Positions 43,172 to 52,492 of a stretch of 64,000 nt of DNA are shown piece by piece. This DNA is from CAXNKH01 sp049296795. GTDB taxonomy: Bacteria; Pseudomonadota; Gammaproteobacteria; Burkholderiales; Burkholderiaceae_C. The notes under the pieces are model-generated. The model had not been told where the DNA came from. It was given only the letters and a program-made list of their open reading frames with translations, and did no database searches. The position numbers were made by a program, and so were the translations under genes. Position 1 is the first letter of the stretch; every line of letters starts with the position of its first letter. Where the stretch lies: positions 186,001 through 250,000 of the forward strand of contig JBAQTC010000015.1 of the NCBI GenBank assembly GCA_049296795.1, in the 5' to 3' direction.

Positions 43172-43597
43172 ATGACTATCGAACGCACACTTTCTATTAT
43201 CAAACCTGACGCCGTCGCCAAAAACGTCATCGGTCAGATTTATGCTCGCTTTGAAGGCGCTGGCCTCAAAGTCATCGCTGCCAAAATGACCCATTTGTCA
43301 CGCTTGGAAGCTGAAGCTTTTTATGCCGTGCACAAAGCGCGTCCATTTTTTAAAGACCTCGTGGAATTCATGATTTCCGGTCCCGTCATGATTTCGGCAC
43401 TGGAAGGCGAAAATGCTATTTTGTGCCACCGTGATCTGATGGGCGCAACCGATCCCAAGAAAGCAGCTGCTGGAACGATTCGCGCAGACTTTGCTGACAG
43501 CATCGATGCCAATGCCGTTCACGGTTCGGATGCCGCAGAAACAGCCGCTGTCGAAGTGGCCTTTTTCTTTGCTGGCTTGAACGTTTATTCCCGCTAA
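43172..43597 (+). CDS. ndk: Nucleoside diphosphate kinase
   Basis: The 141-residue enzyme moves the gamma phosphate from ATP to NDPs. It starts with the conserved ERTLSIIKPDAVAKNVIGQI and has the phospho-His H117 in NAVHGSDA, with length matching the family. It is the first gene of the long run ndk-rlmN-pilF-rodZ-ispG-hisS. A likely promoter lies between rluB and ndk. Confidence 0.98.
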   Translation: MTIERTLSIIKPDAVAKNVIGQIYARFEGAGLKVIAAKMTHLSRLEAEAFYAVHKARPFFKDLVEFMISGPVMISALEGENAILCHRDLMGATDPKKAAAGTIRADFADSIDANAVHGSDAAETAAVEVAFFFAGLNVYSR

Positions 43598-43605
43598 GAC
43601 TTGCG

Positions 43606-44748
43606 ATGACGGTCAATCTTCTCGACTATGACCTCGAGGGTTTGGCCGTCTTTTGTGAAAAGCTGGGTGAAAAGCGTTTTCGTGCCACCCAGTTATTTCG
43701 TTGGATTCACCAAAAAGGCGCGGCAAATTTCGATGAAATGAGTGACTTGGCTAAGTCACTGCGGGAAAAATTGAAAGTTTGCGCCCATATCCAGCCGCTC
43801 GCTGTCATCAGTCAGCATCAATCAGGTGACGGCACCATCAAGTGGTTGTTCGATGTGGGGGGGGGTGACGCCGTCGAGGCGGTTTTTATTCCTGAAGACG
43901 ACCGAGCGACCCTGTGTATTTCGTCCCAGGCTGGCTGTGCTGTGGGTTGCCGATTTTGCTCGACCGGCCATCAAGGCTTCAGTCGTAATCTCTCGACCTC
44001 CGAAATCCTGGCGCAACTCTGGTTTGCTGAGCATTTCCTGCGGCAACACTTGAAGCGTTCGGACCGGATCATCTCCAACGTGGTGATGATGGGCATGGGC
44101 GAACCTTTGCAGAATTACACCGAGCTGCTTCCCGCATTGCGCGTCATGCTCGATGACCACGGTTATGGTTTGTCGCGCCGTCGGGTCACAGTCTCGACCT
44201 CCGGTGTGGTGCCGATGATGGATCGGTTGGCGCTGGATTGTCCGGTCGCATTGGCAGTCTCTTTGCACGCACCCAACGATGTTCTGCGTGACAACCTGGT
44301 TCCTCTGAATCGTAAGTACCCCATAGCCGAGTTAATGGCGGCCTGCAACCGCTATTTGGCCCATGCACCTCGGGACTTCATCACTTTTGAATACTGCATG
44401 CTCGATGGCGTTAATGACCAGCCTGAGCAGGCCCAAGAGTTAGTGGGGTTGGTGCGTCAGCACGCCACGGGATCGGTTTGGTGCAAATTCAACTTGATTC
44501 CTTTCAACCCGTTTCCTGCCTCAGGCTTGACGCGCTCATCACACGACCGGGTTTTGGCCTTTGCAAAAATCTTGACTGAAGCTGGTATCGTCACCACCAT
44601 CAGGAAAACCCGGGGAGATGACATTGATGCAGCATGTGGTCAGTTGGCCGGTGAAGTCAAAGACCGCACGCAGGTCGATCAGCGCATGGCCAAGCAACGG
44701 ACAATTGCTTTGCGACCCATCCCGGCAACCGGCAGCAAGGAGAACTAA
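43606..44748 (+). CDS. rlmN: Dual-specificity RNA methyltransferase RlmN
   Basis: This 380-residue radical SAM enzyme methylates C2 of adenosine in 23S rRNA (A2503) and some tRNAs. The cluster motif C111-x3-C115-x2-C118 is in AGCAVGCRFCSTG. The C-terminal cysteine needed for catalysis is probably in DDIDAACGQL. It follows ndk by eight bases. pilF begins three bases after its stop. Confidence 0.97.
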   Translation: MTVNLLDYDLEGLAVFCEKLGEKRFRATQLFRWIHQKGAANFDEMSDLAKSLREKLKVCAHIQPLAVISQHQSGDGTIKWLFDVGGGDAVEAVFIPEDDRATLCISSQAGCAVGCRFCSTGHQGFSRNLSTSEILAQLWFAEHFLRQHLKRSDRIISNVVMMGMGEPLQNYTELLPALRVMLDDHGYGLSRRRVTVSTSGVVPMMDRLALDCPVALAVSLHAPNDVLRDNLVPLNRKYPIAELMAACNRYLAHAPRDFITFEYCMLDGVNDQPEQAQELVGLVRQHATGSVWCKFNLIPFNPFPASGLTRSSHDRVLAFAKILTEAGIVTTIRKTRGDDIDAACGQLAGEVKDRTQVDQRMAKQRTIALRPIPATGSKEN

Positions 44749-44751
44749 GGA

Positions 44752-45591
44752 ATGAATCGGATCACTTCGGTTTGCACAGCATCAAGCGCTAGGCGCTGGA
44801 TCGGGTTGGCCGTGAGCTTGCTGGTCCTGTCTGGCCTGTGGTCTTGTTCTACCCAGCCTGGTGCTTATGGCAAGTCTTCCGGTCAAGCCGATCTGATCAC
44901 GGATTCTGATGAACCCGAGAACCGCAAGCGTGCCCGTATTCGCATGGAATTGGCCGTGGGTTATTTCGAACAAGGTCAGACCAGGATTGCCCTGGATGAA
45001 GTCAAGCTGGCACTGTTGGCTGACCCCCTGTTTGCTGATGCCCACAATCTCAGGGGCTTGGTCTATATGCGAATGAACGAGCTGCCATTGGCGCAGGACA
45101 GCTTTCAGCGCTCGTTGGCGCTCGATCCGAAAAACATGAACGTTGTGCACAACCTGGGCTGGTTGCAATGTCAACAAGCACGTTTTGTTCAAGCAGTGGA
45201 ATCATTTGGCCGGGCTTTGGCCGACCCGACCTATACCGGTCGTGCGAAAACCTGGTTGACCCAAGGTCTGTGTCAAATGCGGGCCGGAGAACTGTCCCAA
45301 GCTGAATCCAGCTTGTCGCGTTCTTACGAACTTGACCCGGGCAACCCGATCACAGGCTACAACTTGTCCCAGTTGTTATACCGTCGTGGTGAGCTGGTAC
45401 GCGCCCAGTTTCAGGTGCAACGCATTAACAACAGCGAATTGGCCAATGCCGAGTCACTGTGGTTGGGCATTAAGGTCGAGCGACGCTTGCAAAATTTGGT
45501 GGTGGTCCAGCAGTTGGTTGATCAATTGAAAAAGCGTTTCCCCCAATCCGCTGAATTGATAGCCTATGAGCGAGGTCAGTTTGATGACTGA
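44752..45591 (+). CDS. pilF: Type IV pilus biogenesis lipoprotein PilF/PilW (TPR)
   Basis: The 279-residue lipoprotein has a signal peptide with lipobox LWSC (C32) and about five TPR repeats (AVGYFEQGQTRIALDEVKLA; FADAHNLRGLVYMRM). It helps the PilQ secretin reach the outer membrane in type IV pilus assembly. Position between rlmN and rodZ is the standard order in proteobacteria. The start codon of rodZ lies inside its last codons. Confidence 0.92.
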   Translation: MNRITSVCTASSARRWIGLAVSLLVLSGLWSCSTQPGAYGKSSGQADLITDSDEPENRKRARIRMELAVGYFEQGQTRIALDEVKLALLADPLFADAHNLRGLVYMRMNELPLAQDSFQRSLALDPKNMNVVHNLGWLQCQQARFVQAVESFGRALADPTYTGRAKTWLTQGLCQMRAGELSQAESSLSRSYELDPGNPITGYNLSQLLYRRGELVRAQFQVQRINNSELANAESLWLGIKVERRLQNLVVVQQLVDQLKKRFPQSAELIAYERGQFDD

Positions 45592-46450
45592 TCAACTCAC
45601 TGCTCTGGAGTCCGAGACGAGTCCGGCCAACGATCAGGCTTCGGGTGCTGGCCTGTTGTTGCAACAAGCCCGACAAGCAGCCGGTTTGCATATCGCCACC
45701 CTTGCCGTCGCCATTAAAGTGCCGGTCAAAAAGCTCGAAGCCCTGGAAGCAGAACGTTTTGATTTGCTTAACGATGCCGTGTTTGTACGCGCTTTGGCTG
45801 CTACCGTATGTCGCAAACTTAAAATAGATCCGCAACCCATTCTGGAGAAATTACCGCGCAGCGCTTTGCTCTCGTTGCAGCCGGTAGAAAATCTCAACCA
45901 AGCGCCATTCCCTGCCTCGTTTCAAAGCGCTTCCCATGGGATCCACAGCTCGTCGCTTTTTTCTCGACCGGTGCTGGCCCTGGTGCTAGCGCTATTGCTG
46001 GCAGCCGGATTGTTGGCTTATGTCCCCCTTGACTTCCCCCAGCTGTTGGCAAACGCTGGATTCGCCAATCCGGTACCGGCGCCAGTAGCCACAGCGTTGG
46101 TGGAGACGGTTGTTGCATCTGAGTCGGCACCGGTGGTCAGTAATCCTGAACCGCTAGCGCCAGTCCCGTTAGCGGTGAGTGAGGTTGGACTGCCAGCTCC
46201 AAGCAAGGCGTTGGAAAGCACACTGGTCTTTAAGCAACAAGGCGCTGCCTGGCTGCAAGTCAACGACGGTCGTGGCCAGTCCTTGCTCAATCGCCATGCC
46301 AACTCGGGTGAGACGGTTAGCGTGACGGGTATTCTGCCTTTGTCCGTGGTGGTGGGGCGGGCCAATGTGACCGAGGTTCTTGTTTCGGGTAAACCGTTTG
46401 ACCTGAGCGCTGTCAGCCAGGGCAATGTGGCCCGCTTTGAGGTGAAATGA
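45584..46450 (+). CDS. rodZ: RodZ-like HTH membrane protein
   Basis: The 288-residue protein has an N-terminal Cro-like helix-turn-helix (LQQARQAAGLHIATLAVAIK), a single membrane helix at about 128-148, and a C-terminal DUF4115 beta-domain (VFKQQGAAWLQVNDGRGQ). RodZ links MreB to cell-wall growth. ATG 45584 is favoured because GAGG lies eight bases upstream; an ATG at 45566 adds six residues. The middle (150-205) is a Pro/Ala/Val-rich linker. Confidence 0.9.
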   Translation: MTDQLTALESETSPANDQASGAGLLLQQARQAAGLHIATLAVAIKVPVKKLEALEAERFDLLNDAVFVRALAATVCRKLKIDPQPILEKLPRSALLSLQPVENLNQAPFPASFQSASHGIHSSSLFSRPVLALVLALLLAAGLLAYVPLDFPQLLANAGFANPVPAPVATALVETVVASESAPVVSNPEPLAPVPLAVSEVGLPAPSKALESTLVFKQQGAAWLQVNDGRGQSLLNRHANSGETVSVTGILPLSVVVGRANVTEVLVSGKPFDLSAVSQGNVARFEVK

Positions 46451-47700
46451 CGATGGACTGCCTACCTATTGCGGCGGCTTTTCCGCTACCCCGACATTCA
46501 CGTCAGGCGCAGATCAGTTGGGGTAACCGAGTCGTGACGCTTGGCGGCGACGCACCAGTCAGGGTTCAATCCATGACCAATACGGATACCGCTGACGCGA
46601 TAGGAACGGCGATACAAGTCAAGGAACTGGCGTTGGCTGGCTCTGAGCTTGTACGCATCACGGTCAATACGCCGCAAGCGGCCCAAGCCGTTCCTCATAT
46701 TCGGGAGCAACTCGATCGCATGGGAATCGATGTGCCCTTGATCGGCGATTTCCACTACAACGGACATACGCTGTTGACTGACTATCCGGACTGCGCCCAG
46801 GCTTTGTCCAAGTACCGAATCAATCCCGGCAATGTGGGCAAGGGACTCAAACGTGACCGGCAGTTCGGACAAATGATTGAAGCCGCACTGCGCTGGAATA
46901 AAGCGGTTCGCATTGGTGTGAATTGGGGTAGCCTGGATCAGGACCTGCTGGCCACGATGATGGATCAGAACAACAGGCGCGAAACGCCCTGGGACGCCAA
47001 GTCAGTGATGTACGAGGCCTTGATTACTTCGGCGCTCGAATCAGCGCGACGCGCTGAGGACATGGGCATGGCTGCGCAACAAATCATTCTGTCGTGCAAG
47101 GTCAGCGGGGTGCAGGACTTGATTTCCGTTTATCGCGAGTTGGCAAAACGTGCTGATTACCCGCTGCACCTGGGATTGACTGAAGCTGGCATGGGAACCA
47201 AGGGTACTGTCGCCTCGGCCGCTGCGCTGGCAGTTTTGCTGCAGCAGGGCATAGGCGACACCATCCGGGTATCGCTCACGCCCCAGCCGGGCGAATCACG
47301 TAGCCAAGAAGTGGTGATCGCCTCTGAGATTTTGCAGGCTCTGGGTTTGCGCACTTTTGTCCCCAGTGTCACGGCCTGCCCGGGCTGTGGTCGAACCACC
47401 AGCACCACGTTCCAAGAGTTGACGCAGCAGATCGATGACTTTTTACGCGGAGCCATGCCGGTTTGGCGCGAAAAATACCCTGGCGTCGAGATGCTCAAAG
47501 TGGCCGTCATGGGTTGCATCGTGAACGGCCCGGGGGAGAGCAAACACGCCGATATCGGCATCAGTCTTCCAGGAACCGGCGAAGCCCCGGCGGCACCGGT
47601 TTTTATTGATGGTGAAAAGCGCTTGACCTTGCGCGGTGAAAACATTGCCCAAGATTTTCAAAAAATTGTTGAAGACTATATTGAAAAACGATTCGGCTAA
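46447..47700 (+). CDS. ispG: 4-hydroxy-3-methylbut-2-enyl diphosphate synthase
   Basis: The 417-residue iron-sulfur enzyme acts in the non-mevalonate isoprenoid pathway. The cluster ligands are C311 and C314 (TACPGCGRTT) and C357 (MGCIVNGPGES). The length exceeds the E. coli protein (372), as is usual in betaproteobacteria. The ATG overlaps the rodZ TGA (ATGA). Clustering with rodZ, pilF and hisS is the standard order. Confidence 0.97.
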   Translation: MTMDCLPIAAAFPLPRHSRQAQISWGNRVVTLGGDAPVRVQSMTNTDTADAIGTAIQVKELALAGSELVRITVNTPQAAQAVPHIREQLDRMGIDVPLIGDFHYNGHTLLTDYPDCAQALSKYRINPGNVGKGLKRDRQFGQMIEAALRWNKAVRIGVNWGSLDQDLLATMMDQNNRRETPWDAKSVMYEALITSALESARRAEDMGMAAQQIILSCKVSGVQDLISVYRELAKRADYPLHLGLTEAGMGTKGTVASAAALAVLLQQGIGDTIRVSLTPQPGESRSQEVVIASEILQALGLRTFVPSVTACPGCGRTTSTTFQELTQQIDDFLRGAMPVWREKYPGVEMLKVAVMGCIVNGPGESKHADIGISLPGTGEAPAAPVFIDGEKRLTLRGENIAQDFQKIVEDYIEKRFG

Positions 47701-47707
47701 AAGTTTC

Positions 47708-49021
47708 ATGACAGAGAAAACAGTTCCAGTTAAAGCCGAGAAAATACTTGCCGTCAAAGGCATGAATGACATTCTTCCGCCGGAATCAGCGCGCTGGGAG
47801 TGGCTAGAGGACAAAGTGCGTTTGCTGATGGCGCGCTACGGCTACCGTAATATCCGAACCCCCATCGTCGAGCCAACCCCCTTGTTCATTCGCGGCCTGG
47901 GTGAAGTGACCGACATCGTCGAGAAAGAGATGTACTCTTTCGAAGACCGACTCAATGGTGATGCCCTGACCCTCAGACCTGAGAGTACAGCGGGTGTGGT
48001 GCGCGCCGTTAATGAACACGCCATGCTGTATGACGGCGGCAAGCGTCTCTACTACATGGGTGCGATGTTTCGCCATGAGAGGCCGCAACGGGGGCGTTAT
48101 CGGCAATTTCACCAAATTGGCGCTGAAGCCCTGGGCTTTGCGGGTGCCGAAGTCGATGCCGAATTGATTCTGATGGCCTGTGCGCTGTGGCGTGAACTGG
48201 GTTTGAAAGATGTTCGGCTTGAGATTAATAGCCTGGGTCAGCCCGATGAACGTCGTTTGCACCGCGCTGCATTGATAGCTTATTTCGTGCAGCATGAAGT
48301 TCAGCTTGATGCCGATGCAAAGAGGCGTCTGCACAGCAATCCCTTGCGCATTTTGGACAGTAAAAACCCGGACATGCAAAACCTGGTGAACGCTGCGCCT
48401 AAATTGATGGACTTCTTGGGCGATGCTTCGCTGGTTCACTTCAACCGGGTCAAAACGATTCTGGATGCCAATGGCGTGCACTACCTGGTCAATCCCAGAA
48501 TTGTTCGAGGCATGGATTACTACAACCTCACAGTGTTTGAGTTCATTACCCAAAGCCTGGGTTCCCAGGGCGCGATTGGCGGTGGTGGTCGCTACGACTA
48601 CCTGATCGAACAGATTGGTGGCAAACCAGCCCCAGCCGTGGGCTGGGCGCTCGGAGTTGAGCGGGTGCTCGAGTTGATGAAGGAGCAGGGCTTGGCCATG
48701 AACGAACCGCAGCCCGATGCCTATGCCATTGTTCCTGATGTGGCTGCTTTGGGACAGGCCATACGCTGCCTAGAAACTTTGCGCTCCAATGGACTGCGCG
48801 TTTTGATGCACGCGGGTAACGGCGAGACCATGGGCAGCATGAAATCCCAATTCAAGCGGGCGGATGCCAGTGGTGCCCGTTACGCCCTGATTTTTGGTCA
48901 GGACGAGCTGGCGCAGAACATGGTCACGCTCAAATTCCTGCGCGATGGCCAAGGTGAGCAAAAATTATTACCCCTGGCCGATCTGGCCAATTGGGGTGCC
49001 GACCTACAATCCCAGACCTAA
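47708..49021 (+). CDS. hisS: Histidyl-tRNA synthetase
   Basis: The 437-residue class II synthetase has motif 1 around GMNDILPPESARWEWLED, motif 2 with MFRHERPQRGRYRQFHQ, and the His-specific regions LRPESTAGVVRA and GGGRYDYLIEQIGG. It charges tRNA-His. ATG 47708 is chosen since MTEKTV directly precedes the conserved start; the upstream frame lies inside ispG. hisZ at 56230 is a paralog lacking aminoacylation. Confidence 0.97.
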   Translation: MTEKTVPVKAEKILAVKGMNDILPPESARWEWLEDKVRLLMARYGYRNIRTPIVEPTPLFIRGLGEVTDIVEKEMYSFEDRLNGDALTLRPESTAGVVRAVNEHAMLYDGGKRLYYMGAMFRHERPQRGRYRQFHQIGAEALGFAGAEVDAELILMACALWRELGLKDVRLEINSLGQPDERRLHRAALIAYFVQHEVQLDADAKRRLHSNPLRILDSKNPDMQNLVNAAPKLMDFLGDASLVHFNRVKTILDANGVHYLVNPRIVRGMDYYNLTVFEFITQSLGSQGAIGGGGRYDYLIEQIGGKPAPAVGWALGVERVLELMKEQGLAMNEPQPDAYAIVPDVAALGQAIRCLETLRSNGLRVLMHAGNGETMGSMKSQFKRADASGARYALIFGQDELAQNMVTLKFLRDGQGEQKLLPLADLANWGADLQSQT

Positions 49022-49034
49022 ACTCTCCATCCTC

Positions 49035-49706
49035 ATGGCAAATCACCTCGATCTCGAAGAACAAGAGCAACTCGATCAGCTCAAGCATTTCTGGCAACAA
49101 TACGGCAACCTCATCAGCTGGCTGCTGATTGCTGTGCTGGGCGCTTTTGCGAGCTGGAATTTTTACAATTACTGGCAGCGTCAGCAAGCGACCCAGGCCG
49201 CCGCCATGTACGACGAAGTCGAACGCGTGGCGCGCAGCGGCGACTTGCCCAAGCTGGATCGCGCTTGGGCTGACATGAAAGACAAGTTCTCATCGACCAC
49301 CTACGCCCAGCAAGCCGGTCTGATGGCGGCCAAAGTCTATTTTTCTGCGGGTAAAACTGAGCAGACTGAATCGACCTTGGCCTGGGTGGCTGAAAAGGCT
49401 TCGGACGAGGGTTACCGCGCCATCGCCAAATTGCGTCTGGCTGGCGTGTTGCTCGAAGCAAAATCCTACGATCAAGCGCTCAAACAGTTGGCAGGTAGTT
49501 TTCCGGCTGAATTCAAGCCCCTGGTGGCCGATCGAATGGCCGATATTTACCTGCAGCAGGGCAACGCGACCCAGGCAGTGCAACACTACCAACAGGCTTA
49601 CAAAGGGCTGGATGAACGGGTTGAGTACCGACGCTTGGTCGAAGTCAAGCTCAATGCACTGGGTGTCAATCCCCGAGAAGACCAAGCCAAGGAGAACAGC
49701 AAGTGA
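49035..49706 (+). CDS. yfgM: YfgM-like membrane protein (ancillary SecYEG translocon subunit)
   Basis: The 223-residue protein has a cytoplasmic N terminus (LDLEEQEQLDQLKHFWQQY), one membrane helix at about 25-43 (ISWLLIAVLGAFASWNFY), and a periplasmic TPR region. E. coli YfgM works with PpiD at the Sec translocon. Position between hisS and bamB is conserved. Its TGA overlaps the GTG start of bamB. Confidence 0.9.
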   Translation: MANHLDLEEQEQLDQLKHFWQQYGNLISWLLIAVLGAFASWNFYNYWQRQQATQAAAMYDEVERVARSGDLPKLDRAWADMKDKFSSTTYAQQAGLMAAKVYFSAGKTEQTESTLAWVAEKASDEGYRAIAKLRLAGVLLEAKSYDQALKQLAGSFPAEFKPLVADRMADIYLQQGNATQAVQHYQQAYKGLDERVEYRRLVEVKLNALGVNPREDQAKENSK

Positions 49707-50845
49707 GCCAGCAACGGCAATCCCCTTGGCGACTGGCGCGATGGCTCCTACTCGTCGGCCTGAGCGCTTTGCTGGTGGCTTGTGCGGGAACTTCAAACCA
49801 GACCAAGCCGACCGAACTGAAATCCAATCCGGAGTTGCTGACACCACGGCTGGCTTGGCGAGCCCAGATCGGGTCAATCGATTTCCCGCTCAATCTCAAA
49901 GTCAATGACAACAACCTCACGCTGGCGAGTTCGGATGGCTCAGTGCTCGCGCTTGCGGCGGACACGGGGCTGGAGCTCTGGCGCGCCAATTTGGCCACGC
50001 CGTTGGCCGCAGGTGTAGGCAGTGATGGGCATATTACGGCTGTGATTACCCGCAACAACCAGTTGGTGAGTTTGGCGTCTGGGCGCGAACTATGGCGTCA
50101 GAACCTGGGTGCTCAGGCCTATACCGCGCCCTTGGTGGCTGGCGGTCGAATTTTCGCCGCTACGGCCGACCGAACTGTGGCTGCTTTTGACGCCCAAAAC
50201 GGGCGCAAACTCTGGACTCAACAGCGTACCGGTGAACCCCTGGTGTTGCGTCAGGCTGGCATTTTGTTGGCTGTTGGCGACACCCTGGTGCTGGGATCGT
50301 CCGGTCGTTTGCTCGGACTTAATCCCAACAGTGGCAGCGTACGTTGGGAGTCCCCAATCGCCACGCCGCGCGGCAGCAATGATGTTGAGCGACTGGTCGA
50401 TCTGGTTGCCCCCGCCAGTCGCCAGGCCGATACCTTATGTGTGCGGGCTTTCCAGGCGGCCATCGCTTGCGTCAATCCAGCCCAAGGCCAGTTGTTGTGG
50501 ACCCAAGCGGCGGCTGGCGCCCAAGGACTCAGCGGCGATGCCGATACCGTGGTGGGGACTGAGGCCGACGGAAAAGTGATCGCTTGGCGCCGCAACAATG
50601 GCGATCGGATCTGGACTGCAGAGCAGCTGAAATACCGGGGATTAAGCTCGGCCCTCACGCTCGGTAATGCAATTGCTGTAGGTGATTCAGAGGGCTGGGT
50701 CCATTGGCTATCCAAACAAGACGGCAGCACACTCACTCGGATGGCAACCGATGGTTCGGCCATTGTGGCAAGCCCGGTGTTGGCGGGTAATACCCTGGTG
50801 GTTGTCACCCGTCGTGGCGCCATTTTCGGATTCCAAACCCCCTAA
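49703..50845 (+). CDS. bamB: Outer membrane assembly lipoprotein BamB
   Basis: The 380-residue lipoprotein has lipobox LLVAC near residue 27 and a beta-propeller with repeated PQQ-like blades (VLALAADTGLELWRANL, TVAAFDAQNGRKLWTQ, KVIAWRRNNGDRIWTAE). It serves the BAM complex together with BamD. The start is GTG overlapping the yfgM stop. der starts seven bases after its stop. Confidence 0.95.
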   Translation: MSQQRQSPWRLARWLLLVGLSALLVACAGTSNQTKPTELKSNPELLTPRLAWRAQIGSIDFPLNLKVNDNNLTLASSDGSVLALAADTGLELWRANLATPLAAGVGSDGHITAVITRNNQLVSLASGRELWRQNLGAQAYTAPLVAGGRIFAATADRTVAAFDAQNGRKLWTQQRTGEPLVLRQAGILLAVGDTLVLGSSGRLLGLNPNSGSVRWESPIATPRGSNDVERLVDLVAPASRQADTLCVRAFQAAIACVNPAQGQLLWTQAAAGAQGLSGDADTVVGTEADGKVIAWRRNNGDRIWTAEQLKYRGLSSALTLGNAIAVGDSEGWVHWLSKQDGSTLTRMATDGSAIVASPVLAGNTLVVVTRRGAIFGFQTP

Positions 50846-50852
50846 TCACAAG

Positions 50853-52196
50853 ATGAAACCCGTATTGGCCTTGGTTGGCCGCCCCAACGTCGGTAAGTCG
50901 ACCCTATTTAATCGTTTAACCAAAAGCCGCGACGCTATCGTTGCGGACTTCGCGGGTTTGACGCGGGATCGCCATTATGGCCAGGGCCAACAGGGCCAGC
51001 ACGAGTACATTGTGATCGACACTGGCGGTTTCGAGCCCGATGCCGAGAGTGGTATTTACAAGGAAATGGCCAAGCAAACACGGCAAGCCGTCGCCGAAGC
51101 TGATGTGGTGATTTTTGTGGTCGATGCCCGCGAAGGCATTTCAGCGCAAGACCATGACATTGCCAAGTACTTGCGTCGTTTGGGCAAGCCCTGTTTGTTG
51201 GTAGCCAACAAAGCTGAGGGCATGCAGGCAAGTGCCCAGTTGGTTGAATTTTTCGAACTGGGTTTGGGTGAAGTGATGCCGGTGTCGGCAGCGCACGGCC
51301 AAGGTATCCGCTCGTTGGTCGAATTGGCTTTGGAGCCGCTTCATTTGCCTGATCGGGAAGAGGATGCTGCCGAGCAAGACCCGGGCGTTATCAAGTTGGC
51401 AGTGGCAGGTCGCCCCAATGTTGGGAAATCGACCTTGATCAATACTTGGCTGGGTGAGGAGCGCCTAGTGGCATTCGACCTGCCGGGAACTACCCGTGAC
51501 GCCATCACGGTTCCGTTTGAACGTGATGGTCAGCATTTCGAGTTGATCGATACCGCCGGTTTGCGGCGCAAGGGTAAGGTTTTTGAAGCGATTGAAAAGT
51601 TCTCGGTCATCAAGACCTTACAGGCCATTGAGACAGCCAATGTGGTGTTGCTTCTGATCGATGCGACCCAGGGCGTGACCGATCAAGATGCCCATATCGC
51701 CGGCTATATCCTGGAAAGTGGCCGCGCTGTGGTGCTGGCCATCAACAAGTGGGACGCTGTCGATGCTTATCAACGCGAATTGGTTCAGCGTTCGATCGAA
51801 ACGCGTTTGGCGTTTCTGAAATTTGCAGCGATTCATTTCATTTCAGCCCAAAAAAGGCAGGGGCTGGGGCCGGTCTGGGCCGCTATTGCACAAGCCCACA
51901 GGGCGGCCAATTGCAAAATGTCGACGCCGGTATTGACACGCCTCTTGCTGGAAGCAGTTCAATTCCAAAGCCCGCAGCGCGCCGGCATGTTTCGCCCCAA
52001 ACTGCGTTACGCGCACCAAGGGGGCATGAATCCACCGGTCATCGTGATCCACGGCAACTCGCTAGAACACGTGACGGCGGCCTATAAACGTTTTCTGGAA
52101 GGGCGTTTTCGCAAGGCTTTCGACCTGGTCGGAACGCCGATGCGAATTGAAATGAAAACTTCCAGTAACCCGTTTTCCGGCAAAGACGCGGGCTAG
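50853..52196 (+). CDS. der: GTPase Der (EngA)
   Basis: The 447-residue protein has two tandem G domains with P-loops GRPNVGKS near residues 9 and 186, DTGGFEPD and DTAGLRRKG as G3 elements, NKAEG and NKWD as G4 elements, and a C-terminal KH-like domain. It is needed for 50S ribosome assembly. ATG 50853 is the family start (MKPVLALVGRPN). hfq follows after 41 bases. Confidence 0.97.
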   Translation: MKPVLALVGRPNVGKSTLFNRLTKSRDAIVADFAGLTRDRHYGQGQQGQHEYIVIDTGGFEPDAESGIYKEMAKQTRQAVAEADVVIFVVDAREGISAQDHDIAKYLRRLGKPCLLVANKAEGMQASAQLVEFFELGLGEVMPVSAAHGQGIRSLVELALEPLHLPDREEDAAEQDPGVIKLAVAGRPNVGKSTLINTWLGEERLVAFDLPGTTRDAITVPFERDGQHFELIDTAGLRRKGKVFEAIEKFSVIKTLQAIETANVVLLLIDATQGVTDQDAHIAGYILESGRAVVLAINKWDAVDAYQRELVQRSIETRLAFLKFAAIHFISAQKRQGLGPVWAAIAQAHRAANCKMSTPVLTRLLLEAVQFQSPQRAGMFRPKLRYAHQGGMNPPVIVIHGNSLEHVTAAYKRFLEGRFRKAFDLVGTPMRIEMKTSSNPFSGKDAG

Positions 52197-52199
52197 AAT
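52194..52199 (+). promoter_or_regulatory. Candidate -10 box upstream of hfq
   Basis: TAGAAT at 52194-52199 matches five of six -10 positions and overlaps the der stop codon; hfq begins 38 bases later. No convincing -35 box is visible, so confidence is low. Confidence 0.35.
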
Positions 52200-52237
52200 G
52201 AAGGCCTTTCCACCATTTTCAGAACACGGAGCATATC

Positions 52238-52492
52238 GTGCTAAATAACAAGGGACAGCTTTTGCAAGACCCATTTCTCAATGTCTTGCGGCGCGAACAC
52301 GTACCGGTGTCGATTTATCTGGTCAATGGCATTAAGTTGCAGGGTCAGATTGAATCCTTTGACCAATACGTTGTTCTGTTGCGTAACACCGTAACCCAGA
52401 TGGTTTACAAGCACGCGATTTCGACCATCGTGCCTGGTCGTGCCGTCAATTTCCCTAAGCCCGAGGGACAGGAAGCTGACGCTGAGCCCTGA
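52238..52492 (+). CDS. hfq: RNA-binding protein Hfq
   Basis: The 84-residue Sm-like RNA chaperone starts at GTG, with GGAG seven bases upstream. It has Sm1 (VPVSIYLVNGIKLQGQIESF) and Sm2 (VYKHAISTIVPGR) motifs, followed by a short acidic tail (PEGQEADAEP). It matches small RNAs to mRNAs. The order hfq-hflX-hflK-hflC is conserved widely in proteobacteria. Confidence 0.98.
   Translation: MLNNKGQLLQDPFLNVLRREHVPVSIYLVNGIKLQGQIESFDQYVVLLRNTVTQMVYKHAISTIVPGRAVNFPKPEGQEADAEP

Noticed and set aside
43857..43866. Run of G residues in rlmN as a possible phase-variation tract
   Set aside because: The run is short (eight G) and interrupted soon after; the frame is intact and the gene is conserved.
47804..48553. 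249-codon minus-strand frame across hisS
   Set aside because: Antisense to hisS, no ribosome site or motif; shadow frame.
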